Assembly: GCA_963932145.1 (NCBI GenBank)
Contig: OZ010573.1
Span: forward strand, 89,142,663-89,206,662
DNA length: 64,000 bases
Source: Acanthosepion lycidas
Lineage: Eukaryota; Mollusca; Cephalopoda; Sepiida; Sepiidae
Direction of reading: 5' to 3'
The translations under genes and the position numbers were made by a program. Positions 53,531 through 64,000 of this stretch are shown here, one piece after another; positions within the stretch are counted from its first letter, which is position 1; each line of letters opens with the position of its first letter. A model generated the notes under the pieces. The model was not told where the DNA came from. It was given only the letters and a program-made list of their open reading frames with translations, and ran no database searches.

Positions 53531-53597
<67 letters not shown>
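53528..53597. repeat. (AT)n microsatellite
   Basis: AT run abutting a foldback C-like arm. Confidence 0.95.
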
Positions 53598-53599
<2 letters not shown>

Positions 53600-53601
<2 letters not shown>

Positions 53602-53695
53602 ATGAAAAACAAACCACTTTAAGGTACCATTACGATAATTTATTTCACCTAAATCCTTTTTTAAGGATTCAGGATCATCAGGTAAAACTTCCAAC
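53600..53695 (-). repeat. single arm related to foldback C
   Basis: AACAAACCACTTTAAGGTAC, GATAATTTATTTCACC and CAGGATCATCAGGTAAAACT align with the left arm at 35680-35775. It again begins directly at an (AT)n tract. Confidence 0.7.
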
Positions 53696-53699
53696 AACG

Positions 53700-54165
53700 A
53701 ATTGAGAGGAAAAATGGGATTAGAAATTGGTGGGTAGTGTAATTTTTGTAATTTAATAGAGGGGGTTGAGAGTGGCAGTTAAACAGACAATATAAAGTAT
53801 AGGGAGGGGTTAATTTTATATCTCTCTTAAGTATGTTTTATATTGGAGTAGGAGGAGTGACAGAACCTTGACCTATTTATATGGTTAACAAAACGGAAGT
53901 GAAATGTAGAAAATGTATACAAGTGAGTCTTATGGTAAAGAGAGAGATAGGGGCGGGGGAAAGAGAGATGGAGTTGTTATAATTTTGTTTTAACAAAATT
54001 ATGTAAAAGATAGCTTACAATGTTTGATAGAAAATTCGATGTCTGAAAAAAATTTTGTTATTAACTTAAATCTTTAATTTTTTAAGTAAATAGTTTCGGG
54101 ACTAAATATAACTATTATTGTAATAAACATATTTATCTAGGACATAAAGAAATATTTAAAATTTT

Positions 54166-54206
<41 letters not shown>

Positions 54207-54925
54207 TCCGGTGAGGAGACACGCCCTTTCTGTTTTTGGATATTTATTGAATTTATTTTCTATCCCTATGCAGGCTGTTTTTTGCTAGTATATGTTCTGG
54301 ATTGTTCTAATGTCCTTTCCAAATATATCAAGGTTACCTAACTGTTCCAGTGGGTCTTCGTGACATACGAAAATAGATATTCAGATACACTTGTGGTCTA
54401 TTTTCATCTGTCGTTTACCAGTCTAGAATGTTTTATGTTCTCTGCTCAAGTGTAAATTAATTCACCTAGAAAACATCGGTTTTCATCTGTATGCATATTG
54501 GGCCATCTTATTTACTTTTTGAGACGTTCATAAACTAGTTCAGAAATATCTAAGCTGTATACAATCAGTTTCTCAGATCGCTTAATGGCTTGAAGCGAGA
54601 CAAGCTTGGAGGTCTGAGCAAGAATCATACCTCTTCGAACCTCGTGAACTGTCCTTATAGTATCGCAAAGAACTGTGTCCGATAACATAAAGCATATGAG
54701 GACTTTCAATGACAGCAATGTCTAATTTGGATAGCACATTTAACTTAAATATAAAGACAAAAGAGTAAAAAGACATAATCAAGCTGTCGTTCTGCACAAC
54801 TTCAAACAAACGGTTAGGAAAGAAACTCCATTTAATACTGGAAAGAGTGATAATATTTATTAGAGTTGAGAAATCTATTTTCCTGCAAAATGGTAATAAT
54901 AGAAATCTCTGTCTTTAAAAGGCAG
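53700..54925. other. no supported gene
   Basis: AT-rich with an AT run at 54174-54204. Minus-strand frames near 54512-54809 show no recognised family. Confidence 0.35.
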
Positions 54926-54926
54926 G

Positions 54927-54966
<40 letters not shown>
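54926..54966. repeat. (GT)n microsatellite
   Basis: About 20 perfect GT units. Confidence 0.95.
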
Positions 54967-54969
<3 letters not shown>

Positions 54970-55734
54970 GAATGCACGGCCGCAATTTTCGACGGATCTG
55001 CACCAAAATTTACATGCACATGCTCCAAGTTAGCGGGGAGGCCAAGACTGACTTTGCATTTCCACACTCCCATCGATAGTGAAAATAATCGATTTTTTCA
55101 TGCTTCTACGGCAGTTTTCGTGTAGTTTGAGGCCATTTCTACTGGCCAGAGTGAGAGCCTATAGCTGGCTACCACGAATAGGCAGGAAGATTCTATTGGC
55201 TAGCATGAGAGCCAACAGCTGACTGACACGAATGTTAACTATCATTCTAGCATGCAAAAAAATCGATAGCTGCATTTCTTCGCTTGCTTAAACTCAACGT
55301 TGATTCTGATTCGGCAGAACTGGGTTGGGTGTGAAAAAGTATTTATTGTTAACAGTCTTTTTTCATTCGGTTTTTCCAGTTACGAGTCCTTTTTTTAAAG
55401 CTGATAGTTTTGTGTTCATTTTGTTTAGTTCTTTTTTCGTAACAGATTTAATGTTTAGTATAGAGCTTAGAAAAAATTCGCAGTGTGAGATAGGCAAGAA
55501 GTAAGGCATGTAGCAACATCAACACGACAAAGGGCACTCCGTTAAAGGCAAGGAACGGCAAAAATATTTTAAGTCAAGTGATAGCGATTGCTGTATGAGT
55601 CGTACGATTTTTGAATCAATCACGGGCAACGCCGGACCATGCTGCTAATATGTTTATAAACTTCAAACGAAAGCATCACAGGCTGCCCGGTCAGTGAATG
55701 CCAAAGGTTTTCATCTAAGGAAACGGCTAATATT
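54967..55734. other. unassigned, possibly repeat-derived
   Basis: 54967-55260 is GC-richer. It includes two copies of a short block: ACTGGCCAGAGTGAGAGCC near 55141 and TTGGCTAGCATGAGAGCC near 55195. No class was assigned. Confidence 0.35.
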
Positions 55735-55815
55735 ACCAATATCATAATCATTAATTGATACTGTATTATCATATCATTAATTGATATTGCATTATCATTA
55801 ATTGATATTTTATTA
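55735..55815. repeat. ATCATTAATTGATATT tandem repeat
   Basis: ATCATTAATTGATA occurs three times (about 55746, 55773 and 55795) at spacings of 27 and 22 bp. Confidence 0.8.
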
Positions 55816-56689
55816 ATAGATTTGAAACTGATAGTCAAAACAAATAATCCTTATTAAGCAATAGAGAATATATGAATAGCCTGAGATGATAATACTTGTA
55901 AAATCTAATAACACTGAAAGATGGATATTAGAACGATTCCTTTCTTTCAAAACATACATTTATTTCGATGTTATTCGATATTCTGCAGCATTTTTCAGTT
56001 AATCCATGCTTAAGAGATAATGATATACATAAGGAGACTTTTACCAAGAGAAAATATATTAACAAACCTAGTTCAGGGAAAATATATATTTATAAAGCTA
56101 GTTCGGGAAAATAGAAAATAGAAAAATAAAAATATGAAGAACTAGGAATTCAAAATTATTGTCAATCCACTAAATTGATGCCTGCTTGACCAACTTATTT
56201 TAATATCTGACTCCAACTGCAGACAATCACACGCTGTATTCTAACGTACAACTTGTCAGTGATAAAACTCGATCAATAAGACCGTCAGAGAAGAGTTCCA
56301 GTTGGAACAGAAAATAGTGCACTAAAATTATCTCTTCTCCACAGCATATACACATTTCATAACTCCACTTGTCTATCCTAAGAAATATCTTCCCAATGAT
56401 GTACAATACTACATCCAATTATTTATTAGTAATCGTTACAGCCTCAGCATCGTATATATTTTTGGAAATACATCTAACTCTATTGAATCGGGATAATTAA
56501 ATCTTTAGAGATTTTTTAATAATCCTGATATGGAATCTCAGCTTTTACCACTTTCCCGCCATTCTAATGTAGCTTTCCTGTGCCTTTTCTATAAATATTT
56601 TTGTTCTGATGAGCCATCCTCTTTAGTACCTTGACTTGACGTATTTAAGCGTAGTGCTAGACTGGCAACTAAGTCTAACATTTTACAGT

Positions 56690-56990
56690 TGAAACCTTCT
56701 ACATATTAACGATAATTTCTTTACTATCTATTTTCTTCCTTCGTACTTCTCATTTGTGGAATTCCCTTCTGCCTCTTTCCTTTCCAGTCAACTTTCAAAA
56801 TCTAAATACAATGTCAATCGTCATCTTCTGCCAACTTCCTGTATTTTTATTGTCCTCTCTCCTTAACTACGATTCTCCTCACTTTCTTTCACAGTCAGAA
56901 ATTTATTGCGTCTTCGTAGCTTTATCGCATTTTTGGTGGGGGGGGGGGGAAATGATTAAAAACTAAAGCTGCGATTTTATCCTATGTAAG
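56690..56990 (+). pseudogene. LINE 3' end fragment, copy 2
   Basis: CR1/jockey-like RT tail. In shifting frames it reads FVEFPSASFPSQLSKSKYNV and NRHLLPTSCI, matching the consensus W-N-S-L-P-x-x-x-F...F-K-x-x-V-N-R-H-L block, then YDSPHFLSQSEIYCVFVALS (56869-56930). The 3' end GGGGGAAATGATTAA matches 47584-47597. 5'-truncated. Confidence 0.65.
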
Positions 56991-57021
56991 ACTAACTTTC
57001 AGAGTGGGGGGACTGGATCAG

Positions 57022-57235
57022 TTTGTAACCTAGAAAGGGTTACTGAATGAGGATAACCAAAACAGAGGTTGGAAATGAAATTGTAATCTTTATAACATCA
57101 ACAAAATACAATACTCGCCAGCGGCGTGAAGTAGGTAAACCACTGCTACAATAACATCCAACGTATTTATGATAATTGGGACACACCTATTAGTGTTCAT
57201 AGATACGGTATATAACACTGATTATCCCTGTTCGG
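57022..57235 (+). repeat. dispersed repeat, copy 2 (first copy at 6163)
   Basis: CTAGAAAGGGTTACTGAATG, ATAACCAAAACAGAGGTTGG, ATACTCGCCAGCGGCGTGAA and GTAGGTAAACCACTGCT align with 6165-6290. Confidence 0.8.
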
Positions 57236-57985
57236 TTACTGACTCTTTGCTGAAGCCCTATTTTTTTTTAGATAGTTTTTTTTTTTTCATTTTCTGTTTA
57301 ATTCAAAGAATAATCAGTGTTCAATTTTTTATTAATAATCATACTATTTTTCATCATTTACTGTTTGATAAAATCCTTTACCAAGTGTCTTTTACTGAGA
57401 ATGTTACTTAGCGTATGACATTGACCGTTTTTCTGAGCATGTGAGATGGTCTTGTGAGCACAAACACTTTATTACAGATAGAAAAAATAAGTTCCCTGAG
57501 ATTGCATGTAACAGTATATATTTTTATTCCTAAAGCTTCTTTTATTATTGGAATTACGAAGAACTGAGACCAATCTCTCTTAAGCTCAAGCAAAAACGGG
57601 CACCGAGCGGATAGGGAAATCATATCATCCTTACTCCTATGGCATAATTCTGGAACTGTCTTCGCATAAAACTTGACTTTCCCCAGACACCATAGCTCGG
57701 GACTTGAATATCAGGGATCTAGTGATATCAATACAAATCTGAACAGTGTAGAAACGGATTGTCATTGGAGTTCCGACCCAACAGGGTGGTCGTAATATGA
57801 TGCTGCTGCTGATGATGATGACGTATAGCGTATTTCGAGCGAACATTAAAAGATTCGCCTTCTACCTCCGGTGATAGGGTATGTTCATATTTCTCTACAA
57901 GGAGAAGATTATAATGATGACATGTAATTTTCTATCTTATCATGTCAATATCTCAATTAATTTTTCGTTATAAAGCACTCTGATA
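57236..57985. other. no supported gene
   Basis: AT-rich DNA. Nothing recognised. Confidence 0.3.
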
Positions 57986-57989
57986 CTAA

Positions 57990-59260
57990 ATGGTCAATTG
58001 TTTGTACAAAGATGATAATTTACACTTTTATGCTGTCCAGGTTTCATTGCCCTAAAGCAGAATATTAAGGACACCTTTAATAAGGAATACATTTAGCTTG
58101 GTGCGCAAGGTCACCTGACTATTGCGGGTTTTGGCCATCCTACTGCTTTAGCGATTCGTTTGTCAATTTTCATGTCAAGCGGAAGGTGGATGGTGATGGT
58201 AAACCAAAAATGTATGAAGTGATCTTTCGCTGCAAGAACCCCGTGATCGGTGCTGGTTGATGGAGTTACAGAAATGTCTTGTCCCATAATGTTTGGTTTT
58301 TATGTTAACAGTCGTCCCGAATTCCTTACAGGCATGGTTTAACTGATTAATCAGCTGTTGTAGGTCACGTTTGGTGTGCATGGCCAAAGCTGCGTCATCA
58401 GCAAACAGCTTTTCTCTGATGAGTACTGTACGCATCTTGGTATTTGCCCTCAGGTGGGCCAAGTTGCCATTGCTTCTTCTCGGTAAGTATACACTTGCTT
58501 TGGATTGTGTAAATGCAAACCTCAATAACATGAAAAAGAAGATGGCAAACAAAATCGGTTCAAAAAGGCATCATTGTTTTACGCCACTCTGAATAGTCAA
58601 GGACACTGAAGTTTCAACATCAGAGCTGACTACACGCTGCATGTTCTCGTCCAAGGATGGAGATAATGATCGGCAACTGTGGGAGACAGTCAATTTTCAT
58701 TAGTAACTGAGAGAGACATTTCCTGTTAACAAAGTCAAATGTCTTTGAGTGATTGATGAAGTTGATGTTTAGTGGCATCTGCTGTTAACGACATTTCTCC
58801 TGGAGCTGACGTAGTGAGAAGATCATGTCTACTGTAGATCTCATATCCCTGAATCCGCATTAATATTCTGGGGAGACGCGACCCGCAAGGAACTTGAGTC
58901 GCGTTAAAACCACTCACTTGAAGAGTTTTTTAACAATGATTAACAGGGAGATACCTCAAACGTTATTGCAGTCACCGTGGTCGTCTTGTTCTTATACGGT
59001 GTTCCTCAGGGCATGCGAAATGCCCTGAGGAACTTTTCTCTCTCTCCATTAGAAGATCAAGTAACCCTTTCATACCGCTTTTTATGATATCTTGTGGTAT
59101 GCAGTTTTCACTCGGTGCTTTTCCACAACCTAAGGCGCCGCTGAGTTTGTAGACTCTTCCAAGACTGGCAGACTCAATAAAACAAAGTGCGTTTTTAGTG
59201 ACAGAATTTTCGCTTGGGTAAAGTTCTTGGTAGTCTTGTCCCAACCATCCATTTTATTTC
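57990..59260 (-). pseudogene. RTE-like LINE reverse transcriptase relic, nearly full palm
   Basis: Minus-strand order: QDYQELYPSENSVTKNALCF and GCGKAPSENCIPQDIIKSGM, which are the region preceding RT (59020-59244). Next is a GISLLIIVKKLFK region (about 58925-58960) and CGFRDMRSTVDMIFSLRQLQ, the fingers motif (about 58800-58860). Then come INHSKTFDFVNRKCL (58730-58775), a decayed Q-G region near 58565, and FADDAALAMHTKRDLQQLIN with the palm catalytic FADD (about 58360-58420). ACKEFGTTVNIK (58310-58345) and YLGS/L-x-x-RI-like debris follow (58060-58160). A full set of RT landmarks is readable across shifting frames, with stops throughout. The tail fragment at 2560-3130 is the same family. Confidence 0.88.
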
Positions 59261-60086
59261 CATATCTTTGAATTCAGGAACGCAAACTTCTTTGTTGGTT
59301 TCCAATTAGTTTGTTTCCATCGTACATGTTCAGGATGCTGCCGTTGACTGAAGTATGTTGGACGCTACCTGACAAATGGATATAGTAGGCATTTCCAGTA
59401 TTCAATACCTATGATTATTTGTTTGATTCCTCCTGGTAAACAAGCTTCAGCAACCAAACATTGTTTAATTAAATTTATCTTTCAATACTTATGGTTATAG
59501 TCAGTTGAGGAATTTCCAGTCGGGTCAGTCCTCTACCTTCATCTACCCTAATGCCCGCTTTGATGTGGTGAATGTTATTGCATTGAAAACATATGTAACA
59601 ATAGATATTAAAAGGTGTTTAATAGGTTCATATTTATTTGTCTCGTTTAATTTCATTTCATTTATTACTCTTTATCGCTTTGTAAAGTCAATGTCAATAT
59701 TTCCTCTCAAGACCAAAATTCTTCATCTATCAAAAGTGAAAAATTAATAACAATTTTTTAATAATAAAAAACATACATATACCAGAGATTACGCATAACG
59801 TTATAACGTGTGCACAAAGTTTTGGTTAGAAAGCGACCTGCTCTTGTCAAAAGAAATTCTATCGTTCTTTGAATGAAAATAATTATATTATAATTAAAAA
59901 AAACTTGGGAACTCGGTTGAAAGAACAAATGGATAAATTTTAAAAGATAAGAATTGATGCTAGCAAAGTAAAAGACCCTTGGCATAAACTGATTAGGAAA
60001 AGAAAATATTGAATTTTGAATTTCTGAGGAGGACGAGTCAGTAGTTGAAGCAATAAATTTTACGAATATTTTTTCATTCCAAACTC
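59261..60086. other. no supported gene
   Basis: AT-rich DNA. The phrase GTTAGAAAGCGACCTGCTCTTGTCA (59824-59848, plus strand) resembles the GTGTTAACAAAGGTTTGG side of the mariner relic in reverse, too weakly to call. Confidence 0.3.
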
Positions 60087-60871
60087 ATTTGGTTGAATCA
60101 TAAATATTTTCTGATTTTGTTTATGAACGTTATATTTAAAAAAATAAAATACAATTATATTTATATTAATATTTATACAATTTATATTTTATTCAATTAA
60201 ATATCCACCATTACTTGCAATGACAAGCTGTCACTTATCAAGCACCTCTGTGTGTAAAATTCAACAAAAATTAGACAATTTAGAGTAAAATTCAACACGT
60301 GTGAGAAAAGATCTTGACAAAGTCTTCAATCCATTTTGTTTTATAATAGAATTTTTTCCTCGTCAAAGCCTTTTTTCAGCTTTCGTGAAATGTAATAATT
60401 ATTTGGTGTAAAAGGTCATCTGAATATGGTGAGTGCAGTAAGACAGACCAACCTAGTTCGAAAATGTTTTCCTTGCTGTAGACGTTCTTGTATTTTCATT
60501 GAAAAGAACGATTGTATTTCTTTTGATGAGCACAAGACGCTTTCTAACCAAACCTTTGTTAACACGCTATATTTGCTCTAGATATAAATGTGCATTTAGC
60601 GTTTCATTGTGCTTTAATTGATTTAAATGAATTAGACTCCGATGATCCTACTCCATCCACAACATTATCGTTCTTCCATGGAGCACAGGTTTGGGCACCA
60701 GGTGTGGAGATCTATTGTTGTCAATACAGTTCATTTGCATTGAACATTGTTGTACGTAACCGATTTTTCATCACCAGTTATCATATATTTAAGGAAGACT
60801 AAGTTAGGATGATATATCCGTCGTTAAAAATGGTTCCGTAAAAAGGAAACTACTTATGGTTCAACCTAATA
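60087..60871 (-). pseudogene. SETMAR-type mariner with both ends, internally deleted
   Basis: The minus strand begins TTAGGTTGAACCATAAGTAG at 60871. The plus strand begins with the related TTTGGTTGAATCATAAATAT at about 60088, giving a pair of terminal inverted repeats. Between them the transposase C-terminal two thirds is readable: KPVLHGRTIMLWME with DHRSLIHLNQLKHNETLNAH (about 60580-60680), then VRKRLVLIKRNT (about 60510-60550) and the final catalytic block ELGWSVLLHSPYSDDL (60420-60465). A tail with KKFYYKTKWIEDFVKIFSHT and residues before an N-N-G-Y-like end closes it. The N-terminal DNA-binding part is missing, explaining the 785-bp length against about 1.3 kb for intact mariners. Confidence 0.85.
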
Positions 60872-62985
60872 TTTTATAATGTGTATAAAACACCAGAGAA
60901 AAATTGACATTAATAAAGTATATAATAGTCATATATTCTGCAACACTTACTCTATTAATGCCAATTAAACATTTATTAATATGGTCACATTATAATTCTA
61001 ATTGTTCGTTGGTTCCGTACTGATTTTGGTTAGAACGTATGTTACGACCTGTCAATACCTCAATACTATTCTGTTTTGAGTGCGAAAAAAAAAAACAGGT
61101 TTCAGTTCAGTGAAAGAAAGAAAGGAGAAAATAGAGGTATGATAAAATGTTTAACATCTGCTTCAGTGTCATGGAAAAAGCGTCCCAATTTTAAATACTA
61201 GAATGATTTTGCATCACGCTAACGCATGTTGAAATCCTCACAGTTTTAATATTTGTGAAGATATTGTTAATATTTTTATCGAGATTTACAATCTGTACGT
61301 TTCGTTCAATTTTGCAAAGCAGTCGATGAAATTTGAAGAAGCTGATTTGTTTGGAAAAATACTTTGGCAAAAATCTTACTTCGTGGTTTAATAATTTCTT
61401 TCATTTAATTTAATTCTACAGAAGTTCATAGTAAACAATAATTTTAAGATTGTTTTTTTCTTTTTAACAGCGAAGAATAAATTCTCAGGATTTCTTACAC
61501 TTGAGCAACTGGCCATACATAAATATTTCTTTCTGGAACCAAATTCCAACATTTTAAAGCCTTTGGCTGTGGGATTTGTTTATAGTTCTCACAAACGCAG
61601 TGCGAACGGAAAACTGGTTTCTTGTATATATGAAAACTTAAAGAAAAGAAAAATTATTGCATTTTTATTAAATAAATATTTGTTATTTTAATCAATTGTT
61701 TTCAAAGTAGTGGGAGTATTCTGTATGTTAAATAATAAAACTTTTAATTTTTCTAAAAAAATGAATGAAAATTTATTGTACTAATCTACGCAACCTAGTA
61801 AAACCAACTGTACTTTGTATAAACTCTTACTTGCTGGCACTTATCCCTAAAATTTGCTTTCGATCGGTAAATGTATGGCTATGTTAGAGGGTGTAACTCA
61901 CGGATGATCTAGCGGAAGTCAGAAAATTTTATATATAGATTTTGTTTTGTCCCCTCTTACTACTAATAGCCTGATTTCATATTTATGGTTGTTGTTGCTA
62001 CATTTTGTTAGTTTTATAAGCTCAAACATTGACATACGGAAATTTCCACGTGTATTTTGTAATTGGAGAACTCGTAAGGAACGTATTCAATCATTGACTT
62101 AGTTACGTTTCATTAGATAATTAAAGTAAAGTAACATTAAAATTTTCACGTGTTTTGCTAGTAGATAATATTAGTCAAAATAAACTTCTGAAAACAACGA
62201 ACGATCAAATCACTTGACTGCTTCCTAGGGCGTCAGAAATGTTCGAAGCGTGCTTATTTCCAGCGACGATAACGAAATCTAAAACTTGAAACAGCTGCAG
62301 GTGACTATATAAAGGATGGGATTATTTATAAAATGATGCTGCATGACTGAGCATATTATATTAATTAAAAATTGTAAAAAAAAGAATTCTTGGAAGCATT
62401 TTTTTTATTATTTAACCATATTCTATCTCTAAATACAAAATTCTTATTTTTTGCACTTGAAATTATCCACAACATTTTTCGAATTATTGATTTCCATTTC
62501 GTTTTTCAATATCATTTTCACAGAGAAAAAAAATGAATTTTGCGTTTTCTGTCATTTTTCTTTAATTCATTTGCCAAAAAATCTATTCAGTCAATTAATT
62601 AACTTTACGCATTTTTTCTTCAAATTCATTTTTGTATTTTGCGTGTAAACAAAATCAAAATTTCACTTTAATTTTAACAAAAACTATTGGCGCTTACACG
62701 TCAATATAAATCAATTGAGCTGTTGTATGAATGTAAAAAGATTCAGGGAAAATCTGTCGCCAAAATGATTAATCTTAGAAAAGAGAAGCAATCACTGAGC
62801 TGGTGCTGGCCAGTTTTTACTGTTCAGCCTTGACAGAATCCAAAAGTGATTTTCTGGCATTGTGGGTGATAAATTATTCTCCCGCACCCACCGCTTGCAA
62901 ACTTCAGGCAATAGACAAAACGTTGCTAGCCTCTAATTACTCTACACCTACACCATTTATAGTGGTTTTCCAAGCGTAGCTTAGA
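60872..62985. other. AT-rich DNA without a supported gene
   Basis: No transposon protein or long microsatellite. It contains a TATA-like TGACTATATAAAGGATGG at 62300-62317 with CAGCTGCAGGTG just upstream, which is suggestive but unsupported by any downstream gene. Confidence 0.35.
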
Positions 62986-63110
62986 TGTGACACAAGGCCG
63001 AAAGTATGAGGCATCCAGTGAGGATCGAACTCACTACTCAGTCGTAATTGTTCTAGCGAGACAAACTAGTTAAACCCTTACACCGCCTCAAGTTGCCCCT
63101 GTCCTCTATT
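62986..63110 (-). mobile_element. tRNA-derived SINE
   Basis: The minus strand has TTGAGGCGGTGTAAGGGTTT (A-box-like, complement of about 63072-63091) and GTGAGTTCGATCCTCAC, a good B box (complement of about 63017-63033). The body continues GGCCTTGTGTCACATCTAAG, linking it to the SINE-like units at 49.7-50.5 kb. Confidence 0.75.
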
Positions 63111-63575
63111 TATATGGCAGATTTTCGGACGAGTTACTTTCCTTAGATCCACCAATTAGGACCATCACAACTAGGACTAGATGTTCACAGTGGCAAATTA
63201 TTCCCAATCCATTCGTGTTCATTTGATAAGGAGTAAGACTGCTTCTTCCTCCCCTGAACTGTTACCTTGTTAAGCAAAATTCCGAGACGAGGCTCCCTGA
63301 ACAACTACAATTTTGGTCACTTTAAGTTTAGGGCCAACGGATATCTACGCTACATGTCCTCATAATGCTCAATTTTTAATTCCTCCTTTTCCCCTTCCTA
63401 AAACAAATATCTCTTATAAAGTCTCCACCTTGAGCTACCCTTGGGCCTGATATTGAGCGAACTAAAAGTATAATGAAGATAACCGACTTAAAAGACACTT
63501 AATGTTTTATTAAATCTGTTAAAGGCAGAAGAGGACTGTTCGGGATTGGTTTTGTCCCAGTTGGCAATTTCGTAA
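63111..63575. other. no supported gene
   Basis: Nothing recognised. Confidence 0.3.
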
Positions 63576-63576
63576 A

Positions 63577-63686
<110 letters not shown>

Positions 63687-63974
63687 ATGTATATACTAAA
63701 CTCAGCTTACACTGAAGTGACGTATCAGATGACCGCACTCAGGTGTGAAAGATGCCTGCTAACCATTTATCTCTGAAGAGGCAGTCTAGCGTGTACGCCA
63801 AGACTGCAAGAATCATCAAGTGCAGTTGTACCGATTTAACGTGGTAGGAAATGTTATTAATATAATCAACACTTGCAAGTTACAATTGTTGAAAAAGTAA
63901 AACTAATACCTAGAAATTACAGGCAGTAAACGCAAAAAGATGTTTTACAGTAGACCAACATGATAGGATCCCGT

Positions 63975-64000
63975 TACACACACACACACGCGCGCGCGCA
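63975..64000. repeat. (CA)n(CG)n at the window edge
   Basis: CA dinucleotides turn into CG dinucleotides. The tract is cut by the window end. Confidence 0.9.

Noticed and set aside
62300..62317. Core promoter
   Set aside because: There is a TATA-like motif and an E-box, but no downstream coding exon is visible. Not reported as a regulatory feature.

Overview
This is a 64 kb piece of an animal nuclear genome. It is AT-rich, packed with microsatellites, and contains no host gene that I can support. The mix points to a coleoid cephalopod, most likely an octopus. That mix is very long (AT)n, (GATA)n, (CA)n and (CT)n tracts, tRNA-derived SINEs, several Tc1/mariner lineages, CR1/jockey-like and RTE-like LINE fragments, Penelope-like GIY-YIG relics and LTR retrotransposon debris. 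The species call is inference: the sequence alone shows an invertebrate-type repeat landscape. I found no tRNA or rRNA gene and no CRISPR. There is also no host exon with convincing splice sites and protein similarity, so the window reads as intergenic or deep-intron DNA.

Layout. 0-13 kb: a dead Tc1 transposase, the first two copies of a 101-bp palindromic mariner-type MITE, an RTE-like LINE tail, an inverted SINE pair, a TIR element between two (AT)n tracts, several SINE pieces and a mariner pseudogene. 12.7-23 kb: a Penelope-like relic, a second mariner lineage, LINE reverse transcriptase pieces, and two foldback elements each bracketed by (AT)n. 23.5-29.3 kb: a 77-bp minisatellite with a five-unit higher-order pattern, an LTR/primer-binding-site cluster on the minus strand, a GC-richer array of about 220-bp units made of short palindromes, and a gag fragment. 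30-39 kb: Penelope-like relics on both strands, a 16-bp minisatellite with a six-unit higher-order pattern, a mariner split by an LTR, more foldbacks, a pogo/Tigger-like MITE, and a SINE that preserves the empty site of one MITE insertion. 39-64 kb: three more MITE copies, a long CR1/jockey-like RT relic, a second copy of the 11.8 kb mariner, tandem SINE-like units inside a LINE, a long RTE-like RT relic (57.9-59.3 kb), and a SETMAR-type mariner with both terminal repeats.

The genes here do not form a pathway. All recognisable coding sequence is decayed transposon protein with stops and frameshifts. The most interesting structure is non-coding: the hairpin MITE family, the repeated (AT)n-foldback-(AT)n architecture, two minisatellites with higher-order order, and the exact duplication of an LTR element's primer-binding leader.
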